This document shows positions 24,085 through 32,312 of a DNA stretch of 38,845 nt, piece by piece. The DNA is taken from assembly GCA_021205725.1 (NCBI GenBank), contig JAJPWY010000088.1, positions 1-38,845 on the forward strand, written 5' to 3'. The position numbers and the translations under genes were made by a program. Under the pieces are notes generated by a model. The model was given only the letters and a program-made list of their open reading frames with translations. It was not told the origin of the DNA and did no database searches. The DNA comes from Clostridiales bacterium. Its GTDB lineage: Bacteria > Bacillota > Clostridia > Oscillospirales > Oscillospiraceae. The first letter of the stretch is position 1; the number at the start of each line of letters is the position of its first letter.

Positions 24085-24951
24085 ATGTCCGGCGACATTT
24101 TGACAAACATCCAAGAAAATATGAGCGGCTTCTCCAAGGGCCAAAAGCTGATTGCCAACTATATTCTCAACTATTATGATAAGGCGGCCTTTATGACTGC
24201 CAGCAAGCTGGGCAAGACGGTGAACGTCAGCGAGTCCACCGTGGTTCGCTTCGCCGCTGAGCTGGGCTATGACGGCTATCCCAGTATGCAAAAGGCATTA
24301 CAGGAGATGATCCGGAACAAGCTGACCTCGGTGCAGCGAATTGAGGTCACTAATGACCGGATTGGCGACCAGGACGTGCTCTCCACCGTCATGCAGTCCG
24401 ACATGGACAAAATCCGCATCACCATGGATGAGATCGATCGGGAGAGCTTTGCCAGCGCAGTGGACGCCATCTGCAACGCCCGGAATATCTACGTTCTGGG
24501 CGTCCGCTCCGCCAGCGTCCTGGCTGACTTTCTGGCCTTCTATTTCCAGTATATCTTCGAGCGGGTCATCAATATCGACACCGTCTCCATCAGCGAGGTC
24601 TTTGAGCAGACCATCCACGTGGACGCTGACGATGTGTTTATCGGGCTCTCCTTCCCCCGGTACTCCAAGCGCACCATCACTGCCATGGAGTACGCAAGGA
24701 GCCGGGGGGCACAGGTCATCGCTATCACCGACAGCACGGCGTCGCCCCTGGTTCCGCTGGCGGACTACGCCCTGATTGCAAAGAGTGACATGGCCTCCTT
24801 TGTGGACTCGCTGGTGGCTCCGCTGAGCCTGGTGGATGCCCTGATCGTGGCGGTCAGCCGGAAAAAGGACAAGGAGCTGCAGCAGACTCTGGGCAAGCTG
24901 GAGGAGATCTGGGCCAAATACGAGGTCTATGACAAGCCCTCCGGTAATTGA
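24085..24951 (+). CDS. MurR/RpiR family transcriptional regulator
   Basis: A 288-residue regulator. The N-terminal helix-turn-helix covers about 1-75 (L-G-K-T-V-N-V-S-E-S-T-V-V-R-F-A is the recognition part). A SIS domain at about 125-260 would bind a phosphosugar; its G-V-R-S-A-S-V-L-A and I-G-L-S-F-P-R-Y-S-K segments are visible. Regulators of this family commonly control sugar or amino-sugar use, but no such genes lie here. I use ATG 24085 since GGGAAGG/GGGAG sites lie just ahead; an in-frame codon at 24043 has none. The gene heads a run of tightly spaced genes and may regulate itself through the CTTGCA repeats. Confidence 0.9.
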   Translation: MSGDILTNIQENMSGFSKGQKLIANYILNYYDKAAFMTASKLGKTVNVSESTVVRFAAELGYDGYPSMQKALQEMIRNKLTSVQRIEVTNDRIGDQDVLSTVMQSDMDKIRITMDEIDRESFASAVDAICNARNIYVLGVRSASVLADFLAFYFQYIFERVINIDTVSISEVFEQTIHVDADDVFIGLSFPRYSKRTITAMEYARSRGAQVIAITDSTASPLVPLADYALIAKSDMASFVDSLVAPLSLVDALIVAVSRKKDKELQQTLGKLEEIWAKYEVYDKPSGN

Positions 24952-26195
24952 TGGGAGCGTTAATCTATTTGAACGAAAGACAAATTCTGGTCATCGGCGG
25001 CGGGCCTGCCGGTATGATGGCCGCTCTGACCGCTGCCCGCCAGGGCGGAAGGGTCACCCTTCTGGAGCGAAACCGAAAGCTGGGGCGCAAGCTCCGCATC
25101 ACCGGAAAGGGCCGGTGCAACGTCACCAATGACTGCACAAATGCAGAGGTGCTGCAAAATATCCCACGGAACGGTCGGTTCCTGTACAGCGCCCTGAGTC
25201 AGCTTGGCCCTGCTGAAGTGAAATCATTCTTTGAGGAGCTGGGAGTGCCTCTGAAAACAGAGCGGGGCAACCGGGTCTTTCCCCAGTCTGACCGGGCGGA
25301 CGACGTGGCCGACGCCCTGATCCGGGCCATGGAGGAGGCAGGCGTCCGCATCCGCACCGGGCGGGCAACTTCCATTCTGACGGAAAACGGCGCCGTTGTC
25401 GGCGTCAGGCTGGAAAATGGGAGGCGGCTCTCCGCCGACCGGGTCATTCTCTGCACCGGCGGTCTGTCCTACCCGGACACCGGCTCCACTGGGGACGGCT
25501 ACGCCATGGCAAGGGCTCTTGGGCCTGCCAGGGCCTCTCTGGTTCCCCTGGTGGCGGAGGACTGCTGCCGTGCGCTCCAGGGGCTGAGCCTGCGCAACAT
25601 CTCCATCCAGGTGAAAAACCAGGACGGGAAGGTGCTGTACCGGGACTTTGGGGAGCTGCTGTTCACCCATTTCGGACTGTCCGGCCCGGTGATCCTCAGC
25701 GCCAGCACCCATATGCTGGACTTTGAACATACAAAATACACGGTAGAGATCGATCTGAAGCCTGCCCTGGACGACAAGACCCTGGACGCCCGGCTGCTGC
25801 GGGATTTCCAGCAAAACGCCAACCGGGACTTTCAAAATAGCTTGAACGCCCTGTTGCCCCAAAAGCTGATTCCGGAGGTAATTCGTCGCTCCGGTATCCC
25901 CCCGGAGGCCAAGGTGCACGACCTGACCCGGGAGCAGCGTCACGCCCTGCTGCGGGTACTAAAGCAGTTCAGCGTCGCAGTCATCGGCCCCCGGCCCGTC
26001 CGAGACGCCATCGTCACCTCCGGCGGGGTGCGGGTCTCCGAGGTCGATCCGTCCACTATGGCCTCCAGGCTGGTTCCCGGGTTGTACCTCTGCGGGGAGC
26101 TGCTGGACGTGGATGGCTACACCGGCGGCTTCAATCTCCAGATCGCCTGGTCCACCGGCTATACGGCGGGCTGCTGGTCGGTCTGGGATGAGTGA
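24951..26195 (+). CDS. BaiN/YhiN-type NAD(P)/FAD-dependent oxidoreductase (HI0933 family)
   Basis: A 414-residue flavoprotein of the HI0933/YhiN family. The dinucleotide-binding motif is V-I-G-G-G-P-A-G-M-M-A-A near the N-terminus; family signatures G-R-K-L-R-I-T-G-K-G-R-C-N-V-T-N and C-T-G-G-L-S-Y-P-x-T-G-S-T-G-D-G-Y follow. The C-terminus has G-L-Y-L-C-G-E-L-L-D-V-D-G-Y-T-G-G-F-N-L-Q-I-A, closing the FAD site. Some relatives act on bile-acid intermediates (BaiN), but most have no known substrate. The ATG at 24951 overlaps the previous stop; TTG at 24969, 11 bases after GGGAG, is an equally good start and gives a more typical N-terminus. Confidence 0.9.
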   Translation: MGALIYLNERQILVIGGGPAGMMAALTAARQGGRVTLLERNRKLGRKLRITGKGRCNVTNDCTNAEVLQNIPRNGRFLYSALSQLGPAEVKSFFEELGVPLKTERGNRVFPQSDRADDVADALIRAMEEAGVRIRTGRATSILTENGAVVGVRLENGRRLSADRVILCTGGLSYPDTGSTGDGYAMARALGPARASLVPLVAEDCCRALQGLSLRNISIQVKNQDGKVLYRDFGELLFTHFGLSGPVILSASTHMLDFEHTKYTVEIDLKPALDDKTLDARLLRDFQQNANRDFQNSLNALLPQKLIPEVIRRSGIPPEAKVHDLTREQRHALLRVLKQFSVAVIGPRPVRDAIVTSGGVRVSEVDPSTMASRLVPGLYLCGELLDVDGYTGGFNLQIAWSTGYTAGCWSVWDE

Positions 26196-26230
26196 TTATG
26201 ATTTTGAACTCACATAAGGAGCAGTTGCCT

Positions 26231-26911
26231 ATGTCATTTGTCAGTGTTGCCATTGACGGCCCGGCCGGAGCGGGGAAAAGCACCATCGCCCGGGCGGTAG
26301 CCGCCCAGCTGGGCTATCTCTATGTGGACACCGGGGCGATTTACCGCACGGTGGGCCTTGCCGTCCGCCGTCAGGATGCGAACCCCCAGGATGCCGCATC
26401 AGTAGTTCCTCTGCTGAAAGGGCTTTCTGTGGAGCTCCGGATTCAGCCGGACGGCATCCAGCATATGTATCTGAACGGGGAGGATGTCACCCGTCCCATT
26501 CGGGAGCCGGAGATCGCCATGTACGCCTCGGCTGTCTCCGCACTGCCTCAGGTCAGAGCTTTCCTGCTGGACATGCAGCAGTCACTGGCCAGGACGCGGG
26601 ATGTGGTCATGGACGGCCGGGACATCGGCACTGTGGTGCTGCCAAATGCCACGGTCAAGATTTTCCTCACCGCCTCCCCGGAGGTCCGGGCCAGACGGCG
26701 CTGGAAGGAACAGCAGGAGCGGGGCAACTGGGAGTCCTATGACCAGGTGCTACAGGAAGTGCTCCAGCGGGACGACCAGGATACCCGCCGGTCGGTCGCC
26801 CCTCTCCGTCAGGCAGAGGACGCCGTCCTGGTGGACACCTCAGAGCTTAATCTGGAGGAGAGCATCTCCGCTATACTGGAGATCGTAAAGGAGAGCGCAT
26901 CCCATGAGTGA
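26231..26911 (+). CDS. cmk: Cytidylate kinase
   Basis: A 226-residue NMP kinase that phosphorylates CMP and dCMP. The P-loop reads A-I-D-G-P-A-G-A-G-K-S-T; Y-x-D-T-G-A-I-Y-R follows near 36, and the CMP-binding region includes M-D-G-R-D-I-G-T-V-V-L-P-N-A. The lid R-A-R-R-R and the D-Q-D-T-R-R-S segment complete it. I start at ATG 26231, 9 bases after AAGGAG (26216-26221); the earlier in-frame ATGs at 26192 and 26198 are upstream of that site. The cmk-plsC-ispH/rpsA order is typical of Clostridia. It overlaps plsC by 8 bases. Confidence 0.97.
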   Translation: MSFVSVAIDGPAGAGKSTIARAVAAQLGYLYVDTGAIYRTVGLAVRRQDANPQDAASVVPLLKGLSVELRIQPDGIQHMYLNGEDVTRPIREPEIAMYASAVSALPQVRAFLLDMQQSLARTRDVVMDGRDIGTVVLPNATVKIFLTASPEVRARRRWKEQQERGNWESYDQVLQEVLQRDDQDTRRSVAPLRQAEDAVLVDTSELNLEESISAILEIVKESASHE

Positions 26912-27554
26912 GGAACGGGAGAGGCAAGGGAAAAAGTTCCCCTATCGCACGGCAAAGCAATGTAAGCCCTGGTACAATGCGGTCTATCATATTCTTTTTA
27001 TCATCTATCGTTTCATCTATCACCTGCACGTCATTGGCAGGGAGAATATCCCCGACGGCCCTGCGGTCATCTGCCCCCGGCACTGTACCCTGGCGGATCC
27101 GCCCATGGTTTGTTTCGGTCTGACCCGGAAGCATTTTCCCCGGATCATGGCCAAGGAGGAGCTGCTGGACACCCCTGTCCTGGGGTGGTTTCTCTACCGG
27201 ATTGGCGTTTTCGGCGTCCGGCGGGGGAATAATGATATGTCCTCCATCAAAAACGGGCTTCGCAGCCTGAAGGAGGGAAGCAAGCTCGTCATCTTCCCGG
27301 AGGGCACCCGTGTCCACGAAGGGGAGCACGTCCAGGCGCAGACAGGTGCAATCATGTTCGCTCTGAAAACCGGAGCACCTCTGGTACCGGTATACCTGAC
27401 CCGGGCGAAGAAATTCCACCGGATGGACATGGTGTTCGGAGAACCGTATCATCCCCAGATTGCAGGGAAAAAGGCCACTCCGGAGGAGATGCGTCAGCTG
27501 GCGGACGAGCTGCTGGAAAAAATCTATGCGCTGGAAGGCAGGGTGCCCAAATGA
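26904..27554 (+). CDS. plsC: 1-acyl-sn-glycerol-3-phosphate acyltransferase
   Basis: A 216-residue PlsC-type acyltransferase that makes phosphatidic acid from lysophosphatidic acid at the inner face of the membrane. The catalytic H-x4-D box is C-P-R-H-C-T-L-A-D near residue 58; the acyl-acceptor site F-P-E-G-T-R lies near 130, and V-P-V-Y-L near 160. A hydrophobic stretch at about 25-42 can contact the membrane. It overlaps cmk by 8 bases and ispH-rpsA by 4, so all three are translated together. Confidence 0.95.
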   Translation: MSEERERQGKKFPYRTAKQCKPWYNAVYHILFIIYRFIYHLHVIGRENIPDGPAVICPRHCTLADPPMVCFGLTRKHFPRIMAKEELLDTPVLGWFLYRIGVFGVRRGNNDMSSIKNGLRSLKEGSKLVIFPEGTRVHEGEHVQAQTGAIMFALKTGAPLVPVYLTRAKKFHRMDMVFGEPYHPQIAGKKATPEEMRQLADELLEKIYALEGRVPK

Positions 27555-29476
27555 CCGTCACAGTAGCCAAGACCGCCGGATTCTGCTACGGCGTCAATCG
27601 TGCCGTGACCCTGGCGGAAAAGACCGCTCAGGAAGGGACTCCCTGCGTTATGCTGGGGGAGATCATCCACAACGATCACGTGATCCGTCGCCTGAAGGAG
27701 ATGGGGATGGGGCAGATCGCCGACCCGGAGGATGCGCCGAAGGGTGCTTCTGTCCTGATTCGCTCCCATGGGGAGGCAAAGGCCGTCTATGACCGCCTGG
27801 CCGAACAGGAAAGTCCGGTCATCGACGCCACCTGTCCCAGCGTGGCCCGTATCCACCGCCTGGTGCAGGAGGCAGAGCAGGAGGGACGGCAGCCAGTCAT
27901 CGTGGGCCTGCCTACCCACCCGGAGGTGAAGGCCATTGCCGGGTGGTGCCACAGCCCGGTGGTGCTGGAGGATGCGGACGCCCTGGAAAAATGGCTTGCG
28001 GAGGACGAAAAAAGAGGCGAAATGCCCCTTACCTTCGTTTTTCAGACCACCTCCACCCGGACAACAATGAAAAATTGTGAAAATCTTGCAAAAAAACAGT
28101 GTACAAACGCAAAATTATTTGATACAATATGTATTGCTACCGCCCAGAGGCAGTCGGAAGCGCAGGAACTGGCTGCTCAGAGCGACGTAATGATCGTGAT
28201 CGGTGACCACCAGAGCGCCAATACCCGCCACCTGGCCGAGCTGTGCAGACAGCAATGCGACCGTGTCTATTGGATCGAAGAAGCGGATGAGCTTCCCATG
28301 GACGAACTGGAGGGAGCATCTCGTGTTGGAATCACTGCGGGAGCATCTACGCCCGGGTGGATAATAAAGGAGGTCAAAACCAAAATGTCTAACGAAGTCA
28401 AAATGGAGATCGAGGAGTCCTTTGCTGAAATGCTGGAGAAGTCGATCAAAACTTTAAATACAGGAGATAAGGTCGTCGGTACCGTTGTGCAGATCACACC
28501 CACCGATATCCAGGTCGATCTCGGCACCAAGCATGCCGGCTATATCGCCATGTCCGAGTTCTCCGACGATCCCAACGTCAAGGCGGAAGATGTTCTGAAG
28601 CCCGGCGATCAGATCGAAGTTCTGGTGCTGCGCGTCAACGACAGCGAGGGCGTTGTCAGCCTGTCCAAGAAGCGCCTGGACGCCAACAAGAACTGGGAAG
28701 AGGTCGAAGCTGCCAAGGACAATAAGACCGTCATCGAGGCCACCATCCGTGAGGAGAACAAGGGCGGCGTCGTCGCCAACTACAAGGGCATCCGTGTCTT
28801 TATCCCCGCCTCTCAGACCGGCCTGCGTCGGAATGAGCCCATGACCGGTCTGGTGGGCACCACCGTTCGGATGCACATCACCGAGGTCAACCGCAGCCGC
28901 CGCCGTGTGGTGGGCTCCATCCGCAGCGTTGCCAGCGAGGAGCGGGCCGCCAAGAGCAAGGCCGTGTGGGAGTCCATCGAGGTGGGCAAGCACTATTCCG
29001 GCACCGTCAAGAGCCTGACCTCTTACGGCGCATTTGTGGACATCGGCGGCGTGGACGGCATGGTTCACATCTCCGAGCTGTCCTGGAGCCGCATCAAGCA
29101 CCCCTCCGAGGTCGTCTCTGTGGGCGATCCCGTGGACGTGTATGTCATCAAGTATGACCCCGAGAAGAAGAAGATCTCTCTGGGCATGAAGGATCCCAAC
29201 GAGAACCCCTGGGAGACCTTCCTGAACAAGTACTCCGTGGGCGACGTGGCTACCGTCAAGGTGGTCAAGCTGATGACCTTTGGCGCCTTCGCTGAGGTTG
29301 TGCCCGGCGTGGACGGCCTGATTCACATCTCCCAGATCGCCGATCATCGGGTAGAGAAGCCCGAGGACGAGCTGCAGGAAGGCGATGTGGTGGACGTCAA
29401 GATCACCGACATCAACCTGGAGACCCGGAAGGTGTCTCTGTCCCGCCGTGCTGTCCTGCTGGACGCCGAGGACTGA
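27551..29476 (+). CDS. ispH: Bifunctional HMBPP reductase / 30S ribosomal protein S1 (IspH-RpsA fusion)
   Basis: A 641-residue fusion. Residues 1-275 are IspH, the [4Fe-4S] enzyme making IPP and DMAPP, the last step of the MEP pathway. The cluster cysteines are C12 (G-F-C-Y-G-V), C95 (D-A-T-C-P) and C194 (I-C-I-A-T); substrate residues are in I-I-H-N, R-S-H-G and T-H-P-E, and Q-T-T-S-T holds the catalytic threonine region. Residues about 295-635 hold four S1 RNA-binding repeats starting near 300, 380, 470 and 555, fitting S1 of Gram-positives. The fusion is known in Clostridia. At the junction a strong internal ribosome binding site precedes Met279 (see separate entry), and an A+T-rich promoter-like stretch lies inside the IspH part. 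A terminator follows. Confidence 0.96.
   Translation: MTVTVAKTAGFCYGVNRAVTLAEKTAQEGTPCVMLGEIIHNDHVIRRLKEMGMGQIADPEDAPKGASVLIRSHGEAKAVYDRLAEQESPVIDATCPSVARIHRLVQEAEQEGRQPVIVGLPTHPEVKAIAGWCHSPVVLEDADALEKWLAEDEKRGEMPLTFVFQTTSTRTTMKNCENLAKKQCTNAKLFDTICIATAQRQSEAQELAAQSDVMIVIGDHQSANTRHLAELCRQQCDRVYWIEEADELPMDELEGASRVGITAGASTPGWIIKEVKTKMSNEVKMEIEESFAEMLEKSIKTLNTGDKVVGTVVQITPTDIQVDLGTKHAGYIAMSEFSDDPNVKAEDVLKPGDQIEVLVLRVNDSEGVVSLSKKRLDANKNWEEVEAAKDNKTVIEATIREENKGGVVANYKGIRVFIPASQTGLRRNEPMTGLVGTTVRMHITEVNRSRRRVVGSIRSVASEERAAKSKAVWESIEVGKHYSGTVKSLTSYGAFVDIGGVDGMVHISELSWSRIKHPSEVVSVGDPVDVYVIKYDPEKKKISLGMKDPNENPWETFLNKYSVGDVATVKVVKLMTFGAFAEVVPGVDGLIHISQIADHRVEKPEDELQEGDVVDVKITDINLETRKVSLSRRAVLLDAED
28100..28128 (+). 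promoter_or_regulatory. Candidate internal promoter within the ispH part
   Basis: TGTACA (28100-28105, four of six match), a 17-base spacer ending TGA, and TACAAT (28123-28128), an extended -10. It lies in a stretch of only 16 G/C in 60 bases (28081-28140) within an otherwise G+C-rich gene, overlapping codons just before Cys194. It would give a transcript for the S1 part alone with a leader of about 230 bases. Confidence 0.45.
28367..29476 (+). other. rpsA: Internal RBS and in-frame start for free S1 protein
   Basis: AAGGAGGT (28367-28374) is a near-perfect Shine-Dalgarno site inside the open frame, 11 bases before ATG 28385 (M279 of the fusion), followed by S-N-E-V-K-M-E-I-E-E-S. Translation from here would give a 363-residue protein with four S1 repeats, close to a normal short RpsA. 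Whether it is used is not known; the site coincides exactly with the domain border. Confidence 0.6.
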
Positions 29477-29488
29477 TTCCGTTTTCCA

Positions 29489-29523
29489 AAAGCGGTCAGG
29501 GCATTTGCCCTGGCCGCTTTTTC
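29489..29523 (+). terminator. Rho-independent terminator after ispH-rpsA
   Basis: A 14-bp stem (29489-29502 with 29507-29520, one G-U pair) with an ATTT loop and five T. It separates the rpsA end from the ispD promoter. Confidence 0.92.
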
Positions 29524-29527
29524 GCCC

Positions 29528-29556
29528 TTTTCAACCAGCCCTTTTTGTGGTACACT
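29528..29556 (+). promoter_or_regulatory. Promoter of ispD-ispF
   Basis: TTTTCA (29528-29533), 17 bases, and TACACT (29551-29556) preceded by TGG (extended -10). GAGGAGG lies upstream of the ispD start. Confidence 0.6.
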
Positions 29557-29602
29557 GACCACAGAGAAATCCAATGCCAAGGTCACAGAGGAGGCACAGC
29601 AA

Positions 29603-30343
29603 ATGAGCGTTCAGTTATCCTGGAGCAAACCGAAGCAGAGAGGAAAGCGGGAACAGCTGTACTGCTCCGTCGTCGTCCCCGCAGCGGGCAACGCCAGGCG
29701 GATGGAGGGAACGGACAAGATACTGGCCACGCTGGGAGATCGACCGGTCATTGTCCATACGCTCCTGGCGCTCCAGGCCTGTCCCCGGGTGAACGAGATC
29801 GTCGTGGTCACAAGAGAGGATTTGATGTCCCCCATCAACGACCTGGTTCGGGCGTGGGACTGCACCAAGGTCAGCCGCATCGTCCGGGGCGGCGAGACAC
29901 GGGCGGAGTCGGTCTGGATTGGCCTGAACCGAGTGAATCCCCAGGCACAGCTCATTGGCATCCACGACGGTGCCCGGCCTCTGGTCACCCAGGCCGTGCT
30001 TGAGGACGTATTCCGGGAGGCGGCCTCCAACGGAGCGGCGGCTCCGGCGGTACCGGTGAAGGACACCATCAAGGAGGTCAACGGTCTGGAGTCGGTGGAG
30101 CGCACCGTCCCCCGGGAAAACCTCCGGGCTGTCCAGACACCTCAGGTATTTGACGCCGACCTCATCAAGGCGGCAATGCAAAAGGCCCTTCAGGAGCAGC
30201 TGCCCCTGACCGACGACTGCTCCGCTGTAGAGGCCCTGGGCATGAAGGTCTGCCTGACGAAAGGGGACTACAACAATATCAAGATCACCACGCCTGGCGA
30301 TCTGGTTTTGGGGGAGGCGATTCTGTCATGCCGACCGGACTGA
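29603..30343 (+). CDS. ispD: 2-C-methyl-D-erythritol 4-phosphate cytidylyltransferase
   Basis: A 246-residue IspD, which joins CTP and MEP in the third step of the MEP isoprenoid pathway. The nucleotide-binding loop is [11 protein letters not shown], with the catalytic Lys in T-D-K-I-L; R-G-G-x-T-R-A-E-S-V, H-D-G-A-R-P, D-T-I-K and Q-T-P-Q-V-F follow in the expected order, then T-D-D. The first about 20 residues are an extra, basic extension. The start is supported by GAGGAGG 8-12 bases ahead. ispF overlaps the end by 16 bases. Confidence 0.96.
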   Translation: MSVQLSWSKPKQRGKREQLYCSVVVPAAGNARRMEGTDKILATLGDRPVIVHTLLALQACPRVNEIVVVTREDLMSPINDLVRAWDCTKVSRIVRGGETRAESVWIGLNRVNPQAQLIGIHDGARPLVTQAVLEDVFREAASNGAAAPAVPVKDTIKEVNGLESVERTVPRENLRAVQTPQVFDADLIKAAMQKALQEQLPLTDDCSAVEALGMKVCLTKGDYNNIKITTPGDLVLGEAILSCRPD

Positions 30344-30819
30344 GGATAGGACACGGATACGACGTCCACCGCCTGGTGGAGGGCCGCCGCCTGATTTTGG
30401 GTGGCGTGGAGATTCCATGGAAGCTGGGCCTTCTGGGGCACTCCGACGCCGACGTGGTGACCCACGCCATTATGGATGCCCTTCTGGGTGCCGCCGGTCT
30501 TTGGGATATCGGCCACGCCTTTCCGGACACTGACCCCGCCCTGAAGGACATCTCCAGCATGATACTGTTAGAGCGCACCGTCGCCCTGATCGCTGAAAAA
30601 GGCTACCAGGTGGTGAATGTGGACGCCACCATCATCGCCCAGCGGCCCAAGCTGGCTCCCTATATCCCCCAGATGCGGGAGAATATCGCCCTGCGTCTGG
30701 GCATCTCCCCTGACCTGGTGAACATCAAGGCTACCACTGAGGAGCATCTGGGCTTTACCGGCAGCGGCGAGGGCATGGCCGCCCACAGCGTGGCTCTGCT
30801 GGAGCGAATCGAAAGCTGA
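30328..30819 (+). CDS. ispF: 2-C-methyl-D-erythritol 2,4-cyclodiphosphate synthase
   Basis: A 163-residue IspF, which closes the cyclic diphosphate in the MEP pathway. Metal ligands are in G-Y-D12-V-H14, and the third histidine is in G-H-S-D-A-D-V near 46. F-P-D-T-D-P, I-x-A-Q-x-P-K-L near 105 and K-A-T-T-E-E-x-L-G-F-T-G close the active site at the trimer interface. The gene overlaps ispD by 16 bases; the two enzymes act two steps apart (IspE is not present here). Confidence 0.97.
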   Translation: MPTGLRIGHGYDVHRLVEGRRLILGGVEIPWKLGLLGHSDADVVTHAIMDALLGAAGLWDIGHAFPDTDPALKDISSMILLERTVALIAEKGYQVVNVDATIIAQRPKLAPYIPQMRENIALRLGISPDLVNIKATTEEHLGFTGSGEGMAAHSVALLERIES

Positions 30820-30835
30820 CAACCCGCTGCCCCCC

Positions 30836-30865
30836 TTCACATCGCTCCAAACCCCGGCATACAAT
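30836..30865 (+). promoter_or_regulatory. Promoter of the DUF3343/desulfurase pair
   Basis: TTCACA (30836-30841), 18 bases, TACAAT (30860-30865). AAAAGGAGCG (30901-30910) is the ribosome binding site of the following gene. Confidence 0.6.
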
Positions 30866-30870
30866 GGGGT

Positions 30871-30900
30871 GATACGACATTTCTCCCGAAGGCTCGTATC
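30871..30900 (+). repeat. Inverted repeat at the transcript start
   Basis: GATACGA (30871-30877) and TCGTATC (30894-30900), a perfect 7-base repeat with a 16-base loop, spans the predicted start of transcription and ends right before the ribosome binding site. It could be a 5' stem-loop or an operator. Confidence 0.5.
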
Positions 30901-30918
30901 AAAAGGAGCGAATTCAGC

Positions 30919-31173
30919 ATGGTATATTATCTCATCGTCTGCCGTTCGCTGACCTATGCCCAGCGAACGGCAGCTGCTTTGGAGCGGGCCGGGATCGCCG
31001 CCCGGATTCTGCGCTCCCCTAAGGCCATCGCCTCCACCGGATGCAGCCACAGCGTCAAAATCTCTCAGCGGAATCTGGCTCAGGCTCTGGTGGTGCTGAA
31101 CCGGGTGGAGCTGTCCCCAAAGCAGATCTTTATCACGGAAGCGGACGGCAGCTACCGGGAGGTGCAGCTGTGA
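30919..31173 (+). CDS. DUF3343 protein (putative Se/S carrier-like)
   Basis: An 84-residue protein of the DUF3343 family. It has the opening Y-Y-L-I-V-C-R-S-L-T-Y-A, a central R-S-P-K-A-I-A-S-T-G-C42-S-H-S-V-K-I, and I-F-I-T at the end. Members often lie beside NifS-like enzymes or selenium genes and have been proposed to carry sulfur or selenium on the conserved cysteine; this is not proven. The next gene begins on its stop codon and encodes such an enzyme, which fits the proposal. Confidence 0.85.
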   Translation: MVYYLIVCRSLTYAQRTAAALERAGIAARILRSPKAIASTGCSHSVKISQRNLAQALVVLNRVELSPKQIFITEADGSYREVQL

Positions 31174-32300
31174 TCTATCTGGACTGCGCCGCCACAGCCC
31201 TGCAAAAGCCCCCGGAGGTGACATGGGCCATGGCCGCTGCTTTGCGTGAATACGCCAGTCCCGGGCGTGGCAGCTACCCTGCCTCCGCCCGGGCTGCGGA
31301 TGTCGCCTTTCGCTGCCGGGAGGCGCTGGCTCAGCTTCTGGGCGCAGACAGCCCGGAGCAGGTGGTATTCACCTCCAACGCCACCCATGCACTCAACATC
31401 GCTATCCGTACTCTGGTTCAGCCGGGAGACCGGGTCGTCATCTCCGGCTACGAGCACAACGCCGTCACCCGTACCCTGGCGAGTATCCCGGAGGTGGCGG
31501 TTCAGGTGGCTGTCGGCGGTCTTTTTGACCAGGCGGGCGATCTGGCCGCCTTTTCCCAACAGATAGATGGAGACACAAAGGCAGTCGTCTGTACCCATGT
31601 GTCCAATGTATTCGGATATATCCTGCCAATAGACGGCATTGCCGCCCTGTGCCGGGACAGGGATGTTCCGCTGATCGTGGACGCCAGCCAGTCCGCCGGT
31701 ATCCTCCCGGTCTCCGCCAAACAATGGGGCACAGCCTATGTGGGCCTGCCGGGGCACAAGGGACTGTGCGGGCCCCAGGGAACGGGCGTGCTGGTGTGCG
31801 GAGACGGGCAGACGCCGGTTCCCCTGCTCACCGGAGGGACGGGCAGCGAGTCCCTGAACCAGCAGATGCCGGATTTCCTGCCCGACCGTCTGGAGGCGGG
31901 CACCCACAATATGCCGGGAATCGCCGGGCTGCTGGCTGGGGTGCAGTTTATCCGCCGGAAGGGAACCGACGCCATTCTCTGCCACGAGCGGCAGCTGTCC
32001 GACCGGCTGGCCGGGGCGCTGTCTCTGATTCCGGGGATCCGGGTCTTCCGGCCCAAAGAGGCGAACCAGAGGACTGGCGTTTTGTCCTTCCTGGCGGAAG
32101 GGCAGGACTGCGAGGTGCTGGGAGATACTCTCGCTGCCAGCGGGATCTCTCTCCGGACAGGGCTGCATTGCGCTCCCCTGGCGCATCGCACGGCAGGGAC
32201 GTTGGAAACCGGAACTCTCCGGGCCAGCATTTCCCCGTTTACCACACCCGGAGAAGTAGACGCCCTGGCAGCCGTGCTTCGCAGCTGTCTGGAAAAATAG
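31170..32300 (+). CDS. Class V aminotransferase, cysteine desulfurase-like
   Basis: A 376-residue PLP enzyme of the class V family, TIGR01977-like. It begins M-I-Y-L-D-C-A-A-T, has F-T-S-N-A-T-H-A-L-N near residue 68, H-V-S-N-V-F-G near 140, V-D-A-S-Q-S-A-G near 168, the cofactor Lys in G-H-K-G-L-C-G-P-Q-G-T-G near 193, and a candidate sulfur-accepting Cys in G-L-H-C-A-P. The start is GTG 31170, overlapping the DUF3343 stop; GGGAGG (31157-31162) is 7 bases ahead. The frame is open upstream to 31041, but that part lies over DUF3343 and is not coding. No IscU or SufU scaffold is nearby. Confidence 0.88.
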   Translation: MIYLDCAATALQKPPEVTWAMAAALREYASPGRGSYPASARAADVAFRCREALAQLLGADSPEQVVFTSNATHALNIAIRTLVQPGDRVVISGYEHNAVTRTLASIPEVAVQVAVGGLFDQAGDLAAFSQQIDGDTKAVVCTHVSNVFGYILPIDGIAALCRDRDVPLIVDASQSAGILPVSAKQWGTAYVGLPGHKGLCGPQGTGVLVCGDGQTPVPLLTGGTGSESLNQQMPDFLPDRLEAGTHNMPGIAGLLAGVQFIRRKGTDAILCHERQLSDRLAGALSLIPGIRVFRPKEANQRTGVLSFLAEGQDCEVLGDTLAASGISLRTGLHCAPLAHRTAGTLETGTLRASISPFTTPGEVDALAAVLRSCLEK

Positions 32301-32312
32301 AAGTGGATACGC

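Noticed and set aside
31041-31169. Upstream extension of the desulfurase-like gene
   Set aside because: The extension overlaps DUF3343 in another frame and has no family similarity; GTG 31170 has a good binding site and gives the normal N-terminus.
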